This document shows positions 6,158 to 12,736 of a stretch of DNA of 45,463 bases, in pieces. How positions within the stretch are numbered: the first letter of the stretch is position 1; every line of letters begins with the position of its first letter. The notes under the pieces are model-generated. The model had not been told where the DNA came from. It did no database searches and worked only from the letters and a program-made list of their open reading frames with translations. The stretch is taken from IMG/VR virus record IMGVR_UViG_3300028610_000788, positions 1-45,463 of that record, one strand, 5' to 3'. The position numbers were made by a program, and so were the translations under genes. The stretch comes from a virus.

Positions 6158-6794
6158 TCAATTTTGCTTTATTTTCTTTTAAGTCGCGTAACATCCAGTT
6201 CTTGGCCGTGGCAATCCAATCTAATTTCATCTTGCCTTCTGCGCTCCAGTTTTTAATGGATTCGTGATAGTGGTCTAAATCAAAACAAAGGTACTTTTCC
6301 TCCTCCTGAAATTTCGCGCGGAATAATTCTATTTGGTAAAATTCAGAATTTAAGAAAAGGTGTTTCCCTTTAACTTTATCTTTAACCATATCTTTATCTT
6401 GTTCTTTATCCTTACCCCCTTCCAAGGGGCTTACTAGCCCCATACTAGCCCCTTCCAGATATTTAGTTAACTCATACTTATTCAACAAGTTAATAACAGA
6501 AAGATGCGCTCGGTTGTTTTCTCGCAGTTCTCCGTACTGAAAATGGATAAAATCTGGTATAAACCACTTTTCGTTATTATCAAAAGGAAGGATTTTGCCC
6601 GCGAATTTTTGCACCGCGATTTTTTCATCGATTACAGCTCCGATCTTTATTTTAGCTACGTCAATATCTACGTGCCATATTCCAGCGTGATCACAGTCGT
6701 CTAATATATAAAACCAAAGGAGCTTATAAGGAGAGTTCAGCCCCCTTATAAACTTCTTTTTCCATTTATCAGTGTCGGTAAATCGTTTAGCCAT
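6081..6794 (-). CDS. Replisome organiser / O-like replication initiation protein
   Basis: The 237-residue protein begins MAKRFTDTDKWKKKFIRGL, then SPYKLLWFYILDDCDHAGIWHVD, the typical opening winged-helix region of phage replisome organisers and DnaD-like proteins. WFIPDFIHFQYGELRENNRAH and a linker rich in Lys and Asp (EGGKDKEQDKDMVKDKVKG, about 123-142) separate it from a C-terminal helical part. It probably binds the phage origin and recruits the helicase. Its start overlaps the ParB-like stop by one base. Note the unusually long overlap with the next gene (77 bases). Confidence 0.75.
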   Translation of the reverse strand: MAKRFTDTDKWKKKFIRGLNSPYKLLWFYILDDCDHAGIWHVDIDVAKIKIGAVIDEKIAVQKFAGKILPFDNNEKWFIPDFIHFQYGELRENNRAHLSVINLLNKYELTKYLEGASMGLVSPLEGGKDKEQDKDMVKDKVKGKHLFLNSEFYQIELFRAKFQEEEKYLCFDLDHYHESIKNWSAEGKMKLDWIATAKNWMLRDLKENKAKLNEQFTKTNGWANWVNSPSEAGNISN

Positions 6795-7543
6795 TAAACA
6801 ATCCTGATTAGTTTTTGGTTATGAAAATTGTACGCTTTCTCTATCTCGATAATCCAAGACTTTTTACGTTCTTGCTGGTTAATAATATTGCCTTTAGACT
6901 TGAGCTTTTTCATCATTGTCTCATGGTCGTACTTATCGCTTCTGTTCAGGCTGCACAGCGCGGCAATAAAGTGCATGGTGACCCGCCCTATATGAGGTTT
7001 TAAATCCTCAACCATCTGCCCTACTTCTTGCGCGAATACTAAATAGTTACACTTAAAATCACCGTCTTTAAAGGCATTTTTATACTGTGTGCCGTCCAGT
7101 CTTGCTTTGCCAGTCATCATTAATCCTACAGCACTTGAAACAGGGACAGGATATGTTTCTATAAACCTTTTAAGCTTCTTATAGTGTTCATTTCCTAAAC
7201 TACAGTAACATTTAATATAGTCGGCGCCTTTCCATGTTGAGGTGTTAGAGTTTAGCTTAGCAATTCCTTGGATTTTAATACTGCCGTTCTTAATATAATA
7301 GATTGGTAATTTCAAATCCTTACACACATGGAATCTGTGTTGGCCATCTACTATGCTGTAGCTGTCATCAACCAAAATAGGGGCGGCCGACATAATATTT
7401 ATTTTATCGCCCTTAATAGTAAGGGCCATCTTTTTTAATTGACCTTTATTTAAGGCGCGATTGCCTTTGATTTTCTTGAAACGACTATAATCTCGCGTTT
7501 CATAGACTGTTACGTCTTTTGCTTTTACATCTTTGTAATTCAT
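6794..7543 (-). CDS. ParB-like nuclease-domain protein
   Basis: I choose the ATG at 7543 (MNYKDVKAKDVTVYETRDYSR), giving 249 residues. The frame stays open upstream only through a terminator-like hairpin. Residues 10-75 resemble the ParB/sulfiredoxin N-terminal domain: the variable strand pair, then APILVDDSYSIVDGQHR with the hallmark DGQHR box (66-70) that binds nucleotide. The rest (80-249) is helical and unrecognised. Phage proteins of this kind act in DNA modification, nuclease or regulatory roles. It begins about 20 bases after a strong terminator and so may be conditionally expressed. Confidence 0.75.
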   Translation of the reverse strand: MNYKDVKAKDVTVYETRDYSRFKKIKGNRALNKGQLKKMALTIKGDKINIMSAAPILVDDSYSIVDGQHRFHVCKDLKLPIYYIKNGSIKIQGIAKLNSNTSTWKGADYIKCYCSLGNEHYKKLKRFIETYPVPVSSAVGLMMTGKARLDGTQYKNAFKDGDFKCNYLVFAQEVGQMVEDLKPHIGRVTMHFIAALCSLNRSDKYDHETMMKKLKSKGNIINQQERKKSWIIEIEKAYNFHNQKLIRIV

Positions 7544-7552
7544 AATATTTAA

Positions 7553-7621
7553 TAATTGGTTTAAAAAAAAGAGCCTTGCAAAATTCGGGTCCGTACTCCT
7601 CCATTTCACAAAGCTCCTATG
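7553..7621 (-). terminator. Strong leftward terminator/attenuator before the ParB-like gene
   Basis: On the minus strand GAGCTTTGTGAAAT pairs with ATTTTGCAAGGCTC through 14 consecutive pairs (three G-U), with a loop of about 20 bases, followed directly by eight U. It lies within about 20 bases of the ATG at 7543 and about 60 bases after a good promoter, so most transcripts from that promoter should stop here unless readthrough is regulated. Confidence 0.8.
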
Positions 7622-7686
7622 CTTGTAGTATATTCGTTTTTCTAAGGTACGGAAAAAACGATACTTATGCTCTTTTAAACTTACTT

Positions 7687-7717
7687 CAAAAGTACTATAA
7701 AATATTCTTTATCTCAA
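7687..7717 (-). promoter_or_regulatory. Leftward Bacteroidetes-type promoter
   Basis: On the minus strand TTG (7717-7715) is followed after exactly 20 bases by TACTTTTG (7694-7687), matching the Bacteroidetes primary sigma -33/-7 consensus TTG...TAnnTTTG. The predicted transcript starts near 7680 and meets the terminator at 7553-7621 after about 60-120 bases. Confidence 0.75.
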
Positions 7718-7730
7718 TAGTAAAGAGAGG

Positions 7731-8249
7731 TTAATCCGAAGAGTTATTAACTATCTTATTCATTAATTTTTTCTTAAGGCCGTGTATGCGCATTGTACCT
7801 AAGCGAGCCAAATTAAATCGTTCGGCTTCAGTCCACTTAACAGCACTCTTATTTGGCTCGCATCCTTTTTCGATACGAACATAATAAACCCACTTACCTT
7901 TAGGGCATAGTAAATTCTGGTACCATTTCTTTTCAACTGTATAAAGCCCCGCGCGTTCAGGTATTTCAGCCAACGCCTTATCCTTCATTTTAAGCGGCAC
8001 AGCAAAAAATAGATATCTAATGTGATTGTGTTGATGTCCGTGCCTCTTTTCCTTATCTTTTTTTAGATCGCTAACACTTACTTTTATTTCAATTTCAGTA
8101 GCATAACCAGCCACAGATAAGCTTATTAAATCACATTCATGTAAACCAGATGCGGCTCCCCAACTTGCATTAGGAACAATTAAATTTTGTCTTACCCCGA
8201 AATATCCCATGATAGCAACTTCTATTTCTAAGGTTGTTGTCTTACTCAT
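7731..8249 (-). CDS. PD-(D/E)XK-like protein (MmcB-like)
   Basis: The 172-residue protein shows a restriction-endonuclease-like core: LHECDLISLS (Asp 40), then YATEIEIKVS (Glu 54, Lys 56), followed by a Lys/His-rich segment. The family includes small nuclease-fold proteins with DNA-repair roles. No second domain is seen in the C-terminal third (MRIHGLKKKLMNKIVNN, basic). It overlaps the downstream-transcribed order by four bases with the HTH gene (ATGA at 8246-8249), so both are probably translated together. Nuclease activity is inferred from the D...ExK pattern. Confidence 0.65.
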   Translation of the reverse strand: MSKTTTLEIEVAIMGYFGVRQNLIVPNASWGAASGLHECDLISLSVAGYATEIEIKVSVSDLKKDKEKRHGHQHNHIRYLFFAVPLKMKDKALAEIPERAGLYTVEKKWYQNLLCPKGKWVYYVRIEKGCEPNKSAVKWTEAERFNLARLGTMRIHGLKKKLMNKIVNNSSD

Positions 8250-8533
8250 AATTTCATTAATCCTTGTACGTATTCTACTTTCTTAGATTTTCTCTCCCGA
8301 TATTCATTACCTCTTAAAGAGATGTTTTCTTCTTTTATTTTTCTTCCCCAGCGGGATATTGTGCCGAAACTAGGGATCTCTTTCCTCTCAATTTTTCCCA
8401 AAATTGCCTGTAAAGACATAGCAGGGTACTGAGGATTAATAAGCTCTAAAACTCGGTAAATTAATACAATGTCTTTGTCCCTTGCTAAAGAGTGGTTTTC
8501 TAAAGTAGTTTTTACTAATTCTTTCGGTGTCAT
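8246..8533 (-). CDS. Helix-turn-helix-like DNA-binding protein
   Basis: The 95-residue protein has a region QAILGKIERKEIPSFGTISRWGRKIKEEN (split: QAILGKIERKEIPSF then GTISRWGRKIKEE) and a following LRGNEYRER segment, which I recognise as a common small phage protein with a likely helix-turn-helix recognising DNA. It lacks a multimerisation domain. It is coupled by ATGA overlaps to both neighbours. It could be a replication accessory or transcription factor. Confidence 0.65.
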   Translation of the reverse strand: MTPKELVKTTLENHSLARDKDIVLIYRVLELINPQYPAMSLQAILGKIERKEIPSFGTISRWGRKIKEENISLRGNEYRERKSKKVEYVQGLMKL

Positions 8534-8871
8534 TCTATTATCTTCACCTTATAACCTAGCTCTTTGTTTACCTCTTCCAAGGTCATTTCTTGCGGCGGCT
8601 GGCGCTCCCAAAGCAATTCACAATGTTTCAGAATATTATCGTCCTTTAACCAAAATTCAAAATTACCAGATAAATCTGTTGCTTTTTGGGGCTCGCTATA
8701 TACGTGTGTAATATCCCTGTCTCCACAATCTACTGTTAAGTCGCTATTTATTCTGTCGTTAATGATACCTCCTGATTTTCCAACGCCTATAGCTGTTCCT
8801 GCCAGCATTACGCGTAGTTCTCCTTCATTCGTTCGTACAATCATTCCTGTTTTTAAATCTTTCTTTTTCAT
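8530..8871 (-). CDS. Conserved phage protein, unknown (113 aa)
   Basis: The protein begins KKKDLKTGMIVRTNEGELR, a pattern I recall from short phage proteins in which an N-terminal small beta-barrel starts K-x-D-L-K-T-G-M-x-V. The middle (LTVDCGDRDITHVYSEP) and the C-terminal helix (MTLEEVNKELGYKVKIIE) also fit that family. No catalytic motif is visible. It overlaps the downstream HTH-like gene by four bases. Confidence 0.7.
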   Translation of the reverse strand: MKKKDLKTGMIVRTNEGELRVMLAGTAIGVGKSGGIINDRINSDLTVDCGDRDITHVYSEPQKATDLSGNFEFWLKDDNILKHCELLWERQPPQEMTLEEVNKELGYKVKIIE

Positions 8872-8883
8872 ATTCCTTGTGTT

Positions 8884-9288
8884 TTAAACCTGTTTATTAG
8901 CATGATAACGTTCCTTTTGAGCTACGCTTATTCGTTGATTCATGGCTCCTAAAACTTCATTTACCTGGTTTAGAATTAACTTTAGTTTGTTCTTATACCC
9001 CTCTGAGATTATCTCTTTTTCTTTTTCGAGACGCTTCTCTATCATTGCTTTCTCTTTAGAGGCGGCGTGAGAGAACTTCTTTGAATGAAACTCAATGGAT
9101 TGGGCTAGTTCAATCTTATAATTGAACTCGTCCCTTAAATACTGTGTCATAGCATCTCCTGTGATCTCTGCGAGACGAAACGAACCGATTGCTAAACGGT
9201 CTCTCAAAAGAAGAATATTAGTAACATCTTCTTTAGAGCATTGATTATACTCTTCAATTATTCCTGATATTGTCTCTAATGTGTTCAT
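8884..9288 (-). CDS. Coiled-coil protein, unknown (134 aa)
   Basis: The protein is almost entirely alpha-helical, with long charged heptad-like stretches (FHSKKFSHAASKEKAMIEKR then LEKEKEIISEGYKNKLKLIL) that predict a coiled coil from about residue 65 to 125. Similar helical proteins in phage early regions precede DNA-binding or recombination genes. No further function is evident. Its ATG overlaps the stop of a 23-codon gene by four bases (ATGA). Confidence 0.65.
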   Translation of the reverse strand: MNTLETISGIIEEYNQCSKEDVTNILLLRDRLAIGSFRLAEITGDAMTQYLRDEFNYKIELAQSIEFHSKKFSHAASKEKAMIEKRLEKEKEIISEGYKNKLKLILNQVNEVLGAMNQRISVAQKERYHANKQV

Positions 9289-9356
9289 ATAAAGAGGATT
9301 ACAACTATGATTAACATACAGTTGAGGATAAGTAAATTAATTTTCTCTTCGTTCAT
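9285..9356 (-). CDS. Predicted 23-residue membrane peptide
   Basis: An ATG at 9356, four bases after the preceding stop, opens a frame of 23 codons ending in TGA at 9285 in an ATGA overlap with the next gene. The product is MNEEKINLLILNCMLIIVVI plus LFI, a short acidic start followed by one hydrophobic helix. The double coupling on both sides is the main evidence that it is translated. It could be a small membrane regulator, holin-like or inhibitor peptide. Confidence 0.5.
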   Translation of the reverse strand: MNEEKINLLILNCMLIIVVILFI

Positions 9357-9357
9357 T

Positions 9358-9519
9358 TTAATGTTCTTCTAAAATCTTATACTTTGATTCATCATCATAT
9401 AAAGCCGTGTACATTAGTTCCATATTATCAACCCAAAACTCTTCTTTAGTTTTTAAATCCAGAACTAAGCTTTCGCCCTTTTCTATTTCGTCATTTAAAT
9501 AATCTGCCATTTCTCCCAT
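9358..9519 (-). CDS. Acidic small protein (53 aa)
   Basis: An ATG at 9519 opens a 53-residue frame ending in TAA at 9358. The product is acidic and rich in Glu, Asp and Tyr (GEMADYLNDEIEKGESLVLD, LYDDESKYKILEEH). It starts three bases from the stop of the gene at 9522 and is followed directly by the small membrane peptide, so the three are likely co-translated. No family was recognised. Confidence 0.6.
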   Translation of the reverse strand: MGEMADYLNDEIEKGESLVLDLKTKEEFWVDNMELMYTALYDDESKYKILEEH

Positions 9520-9521
9520 AA

Positions 9522-9764
9522 CTACACCTGAGTTTTTATTTTACCGTCTTTTACCTCGTGGAAATGCCAGCCCCCTACCTTAAACCCTAAGTCCTCTACC
9601 TCTTTAAGATATTGCTGAAAGAACACGCCTGAAAACTTTTTATCAAACTCATTAACTATCTCTATCTTAAACTTATAATAAGTAATGTCAGGCTCAGGGC
9701 TCCATGTGCCGTCTCGTTCAAGTAAGGTTATTCTAGCGTATACTATGTTTTCAAATGGGTTCAT
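9522..9764 (-). CDS. Unknown small protein (80 aa)
   Basis: The 80-residue protein has beta-like segments (ENIVYARITLLERDGTW, FKIEIVNEFDKKFSGVFF) and a C-terminal half with aromatic residues (GGWHFHEVKDGKIKTQV). It overlaps the upstream zinc-ribbon gene by 14 bases. No motif identifies it. Confidence 0.65.
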   Translation of the reverse strand: MNPFENIVYARITLLERDGTWSPEPDITYYKFKIEIVNEFDKKFSGVFFQQYLKEVEDLGFKVGGWHFHEVKDGKIKTQV

Positions 9765-10158
9765 TACAGATTTTAATTACTTCGTTACACTGTGCCAAAT
9801 CAAACATTCCAATATGGCATTTATCTACTTCTATATCCATTTCGTTGGCTAACCACGCATAAGCCTTTCTACGCCAATTACCACCCCTTATCTTATTGGC
9901 TTTCTTCCACATCACATCAAACGCGTTATGAGCCTTTATTTTAGCTTTACGTAACTTCTTATCAGCTAGTCTCCCTAAAGGCTTCTTGGTAGCTTTATGC
10001 GTTCCTACATACGAATCACAATCAGGGTATCTCTCACAAACAATTACATGACCTCCGTAACCGCCAGCATAGACAACAAAGTCTTTAACGAGTGTTGTTT
10101 CGCTGTCACAGTAAGGGCAAATCTCACCTTTCAATATTTTTGACTTACTACTTGCCAT
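9751..10158 (-). CDS. Zinc-ribbon phage protein (DUF3268-like)
   Basis: The 135-residue protein starts with a topoisomerase-like zinc ribbon: CPYCDSETTLV (Cys 14, Cys 17), then VIVCERYPDCDSYVGTHKA, completing a four-Cys site. A conserved helical part follows (KPLGRLADKKLRKAKIKAH, MWKKANKIRGGNWRRKAYAW). This layout matches the phage family DUF3268. It probably binds nucleic acid. It overlaps the OB-like gene at 10148. Confidence 0.8.
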   Translation of the reverse strand: MASSKSKILKGEICPYCDSETTLVKDFVVYAGGYGGHVIVCERYPDCDSYVGTHKATKKPLGRLADKKLRKAKIKAHNAFDVMWKKANKIRGGNWRRKAYAWLANEMDIEVDKCHIGMFDLAQCNEVIKICNEPI

Positions 10159-10567
10159 TCATTATATAATTAGCGTATATCTCAGCTACATCAATCTGTT
10201 GAGAGGTTTTAGTTCCGTATTGAGTCTCTTCTAGGTATTCGTTAGAAGCAAAATATCCCTCAGCTCTTGTAAGTCCTGAATTTCTGGCTATCTGCCATTG
10301 CTCTTCAATGCTTTTGCCATAGGATTTCCCTTTAGAACTTGGTGTAAATTCATCTTTTATCCACTTTATTTTAGATCCGTGGTCATTAGTGGTTATTTCA
10401 AATTCCTTCTCGTCGCCTTTCTTATTCTTTAAAGTGTCTACTCCCTGGGTCTTGTGGGCGGCTTGTCCTGATTCTCCATTCTCAAAGGTATACTCGTAAG
10501 TATAAAACTGCCCGTGATCATTACTAAACTCACCTACCTGTTCTATGTTTGTTATTTTGCTTTTCAT
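10148..10567 (-). CDS. Possible OB-fold / single-strand-binding-like protein
   Basis: The first 75 residues are beta-rich and contain KITNIEQVGEFSNDHGQFYT, YEYTFENGESG and FEITTNDHGSKIKW, an appearance I associate with small OB-fold DNA-binding proteins of phages. The C-terminal half is helical with no clear domain. The assignment rests on appearance only. It overlaps the membrane protein gene at 10564 by four bases. Confidence 0.45.
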   Translation of the reverse strand: MKSKITNIEQVGEFSNDHGQFYTYEYTFENGESGQAAHKTQGVDTLKNKKGDEKEFEITTNDHGSKIKWIKDEFTPSSKGKSYGKSIEEQWQIARNSGLTRAEGYFASNEYLEETQYGTKTSQQIDVAEIYANYIMNGK

Positions 10568-10830
10568 TTGTCTTCAAATTTTTGTACGGATATTGCTATT
10601 ACGCGTATTATCATAATCACCGATATTATAAACCAACACCAGTTCCATAGATAATGCCTATTGCCCCATGATATATCTCCTCTGCCGAAACCACAACCAT
10701 TTTCATCAAGACATTCGGTATCACCAAAAACTCCTGTTATCTCCATCCAGTCACCTACAAATGACCATATAAACCATATGCCAAACATTACTATTGTCTG
10801 CACACAAAGCGCTATAAATTTCCTATTCAT
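10564..10830 (-). CDS. Small membrane protein (88 aa)
   Basis: The protein has two hydrophobic segments, residues 4-25 (KFIALCVQTIVMFGIWFIWSFV) read as 4-23, and about 60-80 (WCWFIISVIMIIRVIAISV), separated by an acidic, Cys-containing loop (ECLDENGCGFGRGD) that probably faces the periplasm. Two-pass membrane proteins of this size can be superinfection or membrane-stress factors, but no family was recognised. Confidence 0.6.
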   Translation of the reverse strand: MNRKFIALCVQTIVMFGIWFIWSFVGDWMEITGVFGDTECLDENGCGFGRGDISWGNRHYLWNWCWFIISVIMIIRVIAISVQKFEDK

Positions 10831-10943
10831 TTCTTTTGTTTTTTTCTTGATTGAGTTAATTCTTTTAAATACTCGGCCTCTAAAACACGGATCTCTTCCA
10901 TGTCATCGTAAGTATCCATGAATAGTTCTTTAGTTTTCCCCAT
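10827..10943 (-). CDS. Small charged protein (38 aa)
   Basis: An ATG at 10943 opens a 38-residue frame ending in TGA at 10827 (ATGA overlap with the next gene). It reads MGKTKELFMDTYDDMEEIRV and ends in a Lys-rich tail (QSRKKQKK), a single charged helix. It overlaps the end of the HNH gene by 14 bases. The coupling supports translation, but the function is unknown. Confidence 0.5.
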   Translation of the reverse strand: MGKTKELFMDTYDDMEEIRVLEAEYLKELTQSRKKQKK

Positions 10944-11475
10944 CTTGTATATGATTATAGGTTTCAGTTCTCCATGTCTTGTTATTAAATATATCACTTA
11001 TGGTCATCTCCTTAACGCCATACCATTTCTGTATTGATTTTCTTTCAGCGCCCTCATTTAGAAGATGTCTAATCTGTTTAGCTTTATTTATGTCTAGTTT
11101 TCTCCAAGGCCTATTATTTCTGGCGTGCAGTATATTTTCCTGATGAGTTACCCATTCTAAATTAGACACTTCGTTATTAGAAGGATTAAAGTCTTTATGA
11201 TTAACAAATGGTTTGTTTTCGGGGTTTAAAATAAACGCATTTGCGACTAACCGATGTATAAAGAGGTGTGTATCGCCTTTTATGCCACGAAGACATATCC
11301 TGCAATATCCATCTTTATTGACGTTAAATTTCAACATGCCGCCTTTATGGTCCTTGATATATCCTGTTTTAAATAAAATATATCTACTTAAAGACTTAAC
11401 TTGTCCATAATTACTAATCTTGTACGACCCTTCAAATCCCTCAATGTCTCTCCATATCTCTTTAGATTTTTTCAT
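10930..11475 (-). CDS. NUMOD4/HNH homing endonuclease
   Basis: I take the start at 11475 (MKKSKEIWRDIEGFEGSY), which overlaps the preceding stop as ATGA. Residues 5-50 form the NUMOD4 segment (EIWRDIEGFEGSYKISNYG). The HNH centre is FIHRLVANAFILNP, then NHKDFNPSNNEVSNLEW (about 75-115), with the two His and the Asn of the family. The C-terminal 60 residues hold a helix-turn-helix DNA-recognition region (ERKSIQKWYGVKEMTISDI). Such genes are selfish, invade phage intergenic sites, and cut a related uninterrupted genome. Confidence 0.88.
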   Translation of the reverse strand: MKKSKEIWRDIEGFEGSYKISNYGQVKSLSRYILFKTGYIKDHKGGMLKFNVNKDGYCRICLRGIKGDTHLFIHRLVANAFILNPENKPFVNHKDFNPSNNEVSNLEWVTHQENILHARNNRPWRKLDINKAKQIRHLLNEGAERKSIQKWYGVKEMTISDIFNNKTWRTETYNHIQDGEN

Positions 11476-11648
11476 AACTCGTTGTAATTTTCCCACAACA
11501 AATGAATGTTTAATTCTTTTTCTAAAGTATCAGTAGAGTCATTCCTAAGAGCTTCTAGCTCCCTTGACGCTGTTTCTATTGTTTCTAAGAGTAAAAGCTT
11601 CTTATTAAGCCTCTCTCGCTCTGATTCTATGTTGTTTAGTTGGGTCAT
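11472..11648 (-). CDS. Small coiled-coil protein (58 aa)
   Basis: An ATG at 11648 opens a 58-residue frame ending in TGA at 11472. It reads MTQLNNIESERERLNKKLLL and is rich in Leu and Glu, predicting a single long helix or coiled coil. Both ends overlap neighbours as ATGA, strong evidence for coupled translation in the early operon. No function was recognised. Confidence 0.65.
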   Translation of the reverse strand: MTQLNNIESERERLNKKLLLLETIETASRELEALRNDSTDTLEKELNIHLLWENYNEL

Positions 11649-12028
11649 ATTATTTCTCGATCTTCTTTAATCTGTTTTGTGTCACATGGAATACAAATGA
11701 ATTGTACGTTAAGCCAGTTTTCTTCACCATAACCCATATAATGATCCATCCTTAACCCTGATTGACCGTTTTTTAAAGGGATGGGTATTTGGTTGCATAA
11801 TTCGCAGCGTTCGGGACGGGTTAATTTTCCCTTCGTTAACGCATAGTTGGCCATACCTCGCGCAATTCGTTTATTGGCAAATACAGGGTCGCCAGCTCTT
11901 TTGTCCTTAGATGCCTGTATTTGTTTAAGGCGTCGCTTGTAAGCGCACTTCTCGCATCTTCTGGCCTTTGGTCTTTTAAACTCTATTGCGCTCGGACAAT
12001 CAAGACACGTTTTTGTTTTAAACTTCAT
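11645..12028 (-). CDS. Zinc-finger/HNH-like protein
   Basis: The 127-residue protein has a Cys-rich N-terminal zinc ribbon (CLDCPSAIEFKRPKARRCEKC, given here as CLDC and CEKC at about 8-11 and 24-27), then a second site: CELCNQIPIPLKNG, MDHYMGYGEENWLNVQFICI, PCDTKQ. The Asp-His pair between two Cys pairs resembles the HNH core of restriction-like phage proteins. Activity is unproven. It lies next to the XRE gene and overlaps it by 11 bases. Confidence 0.7.
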   Translation of the reverse strand: MKFKTKTCLDCPSAIEFKRPKARRCEKCAYKRRLKQIQASKDKRAGDPVFANKRIARGMANYALTKGKLTRPERCELCNQIPIPLKNGQSGLRMDHYMGYGEENWLNVQFICIPCDTKQIKEDREII

Positions 12029-12212
12029 CTGCTACAAATTCGAGCTTAACTTTAAGCACCTTTAGTATAGACTCAAGCGTTTCTTTCCTTGGAAAAGCCC
12101 TGTCATTTTCAATTGCGCTTAAATAGGTTTGCGATATTCCTGCGGATATTCTTAGCTGGTCTTGAGTAATCTCTTGTTTGGCTCTTTCGACGCGTATCAG
12201 TCTTCCTAACAT
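12018..12212 (-). CDS. XRE-family transcription regulator (64 aa)
   Basis: Start chosen at the ATG at 12212 because the frame extends further upstream only into the promoter. The 64-residue protein has a classic helix-turn-helix: ITQDQLRISAGISQTYLSAI (15-34), then ENDRAFPRKETLESILKVL, as in small XRE repressors. With no dimerisation domain, it is probably a short repressor or early-lytic switch protein. It is the first gene of the leftward operon and may bind the inverted repeat at 12306-12341 to control the divergent promoters. Confidence 0.85.
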   Translation of the reverse strand: MLGRLIRVERAKQEITQDQLRISAGISQTYLSAIENDRAFPRKETLESILKVLKVKLEFVADEV

Positions 12213-12244
12213 CTTTATGATTGTTTGTTTCTTATATATACGCA

Positions 12245-12275
12245 CAAAGCTACACTAATGTTTCGTTCGTGTCAA
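12245..12275 (-). promoter_or_regulatory. Leftward early promoter
   Basis: On the minus strand TTG (12275-12273) is followed after 20 bases by TAGCTTTG (12252-12245), a full match to the Bacteroidetes consensus. A start near 12238 would give a short leader to the ATG at 12212. Confidence 0.8.
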
Positions 12276-12305
12276 GCAAAACAAGCCAAGATAATGTAAA
12301 TAAAA

Positions 12306-12341
12306 TTGTGCAGATGTAAGGTTTGTTAAAGTTTTGCACAA
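12306..12341. promoter_or_regulatory. Inverted repeat, possible operator
   Basis: TTGTGCA (12306-12312) and TGCACAA (12335-12341) form a 7-bp inverted repeat with a 22-base spacer, lying between the two divergent promoters. The position suits an operator for the adjacent XRE protein. No binding evidence exists. Confidence 0.5.
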
Positions 12342-12362
12342 AACAGTTGTTCATAAGTAATC

Positions 12363-12393
12363 TTGTAGATTGCATATATATCCGTTACGTTTG
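12363..12393 (+). promoter_or_regulatory. Rightward promoter for the Rep/lipoprotein block
   Basis: TTG (12363-12365), 20 bases, then TACGTTTG (12386-12393), a full Bacteroidetes-type promoter. A start near 12400 would transcribe the genes from 12499 to 13785. Confidence 0.78.
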
Positions 12394-12498
12394 TGGTCAT
12401 ATGATTACAGTGTACAATAAAATATACGCTTGTATAGCTGGCTCATGCACATTAAAAAACTATAACTAACAGATAATCAATATTTTAAATAAATAATT

Positions 12499-12645
12499 AT
12501 GGAAAAACAAGGAAATGAATTTAAAGAGGGGCTTTATCGGAGAAAACTTCTAAAAAAAGTGCTTTGGAGGGCGATATTAGCGCGAAACACACATTATAAC
12601 ATCCTAAGGGTATATTTATTAGCGAATCGTTTGTCTTATAATTAA
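12499..12645 (+). CDS. Small basic protein (48 aa)
   Basis: An ATG at 12499 opens a 48-residue frame ending in TAA at 12645. It is strongly basic (LYRRKLLKKVLWRAILARN) and probably helical. The ATG lies after an A/T-rich leader downstream of the rightward promoter. It could be a regulator or a Rep accessory. No family was recognised, so this rests on position and reading-frame length. Confidence 0.5.
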   Translation: MEKQGNEFKEGLYRRKLLKKVLWRAILARNTHYNILRVYLLANRLSYN

Positions 12646-12680
12646 TGTTCCGTTAATTAGAATTTTTGGGTAGTTAAAGG

Positions 12681-12708
12681 GCCCTCCCCTATCGAGGTAG
12701 GCGGGGCT
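12681..12708. other. GC-rich imperfect stem-loop, candidate nick/origin site
   Basis: CCTA-TCGAGG-TAGG (12688-12701) is flanked by C-rich (GCCCTCC) and G-rich (CGGGGC) arms that extend the stem. It is a GC island in otherwise AT-rich DNA, 30 bases before the HUH Rep-like gene. Rolling-circle initiators often nick in such hairpins. Equally, it could be a structured mRNA leader. Confidence 0.4.
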
Positions 12709-12736
12709 ATAAATTTACAAAAAACTTTCAAATAAA

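Noticed and set aside
7544-7609. Longer ParB-like protein starting at 7609
   Set aside because: The extra 22 codons lie in a strong terminator hairpin and begin with GTG; ATG at 7543 is better.
12213-12245. GTG start for the XRE regulator at 12245
   Set aside because: It lies inside the -7 box of the leftward promoter, upstream of the expected transcript start; the ATG at 12212 is the plausible start.
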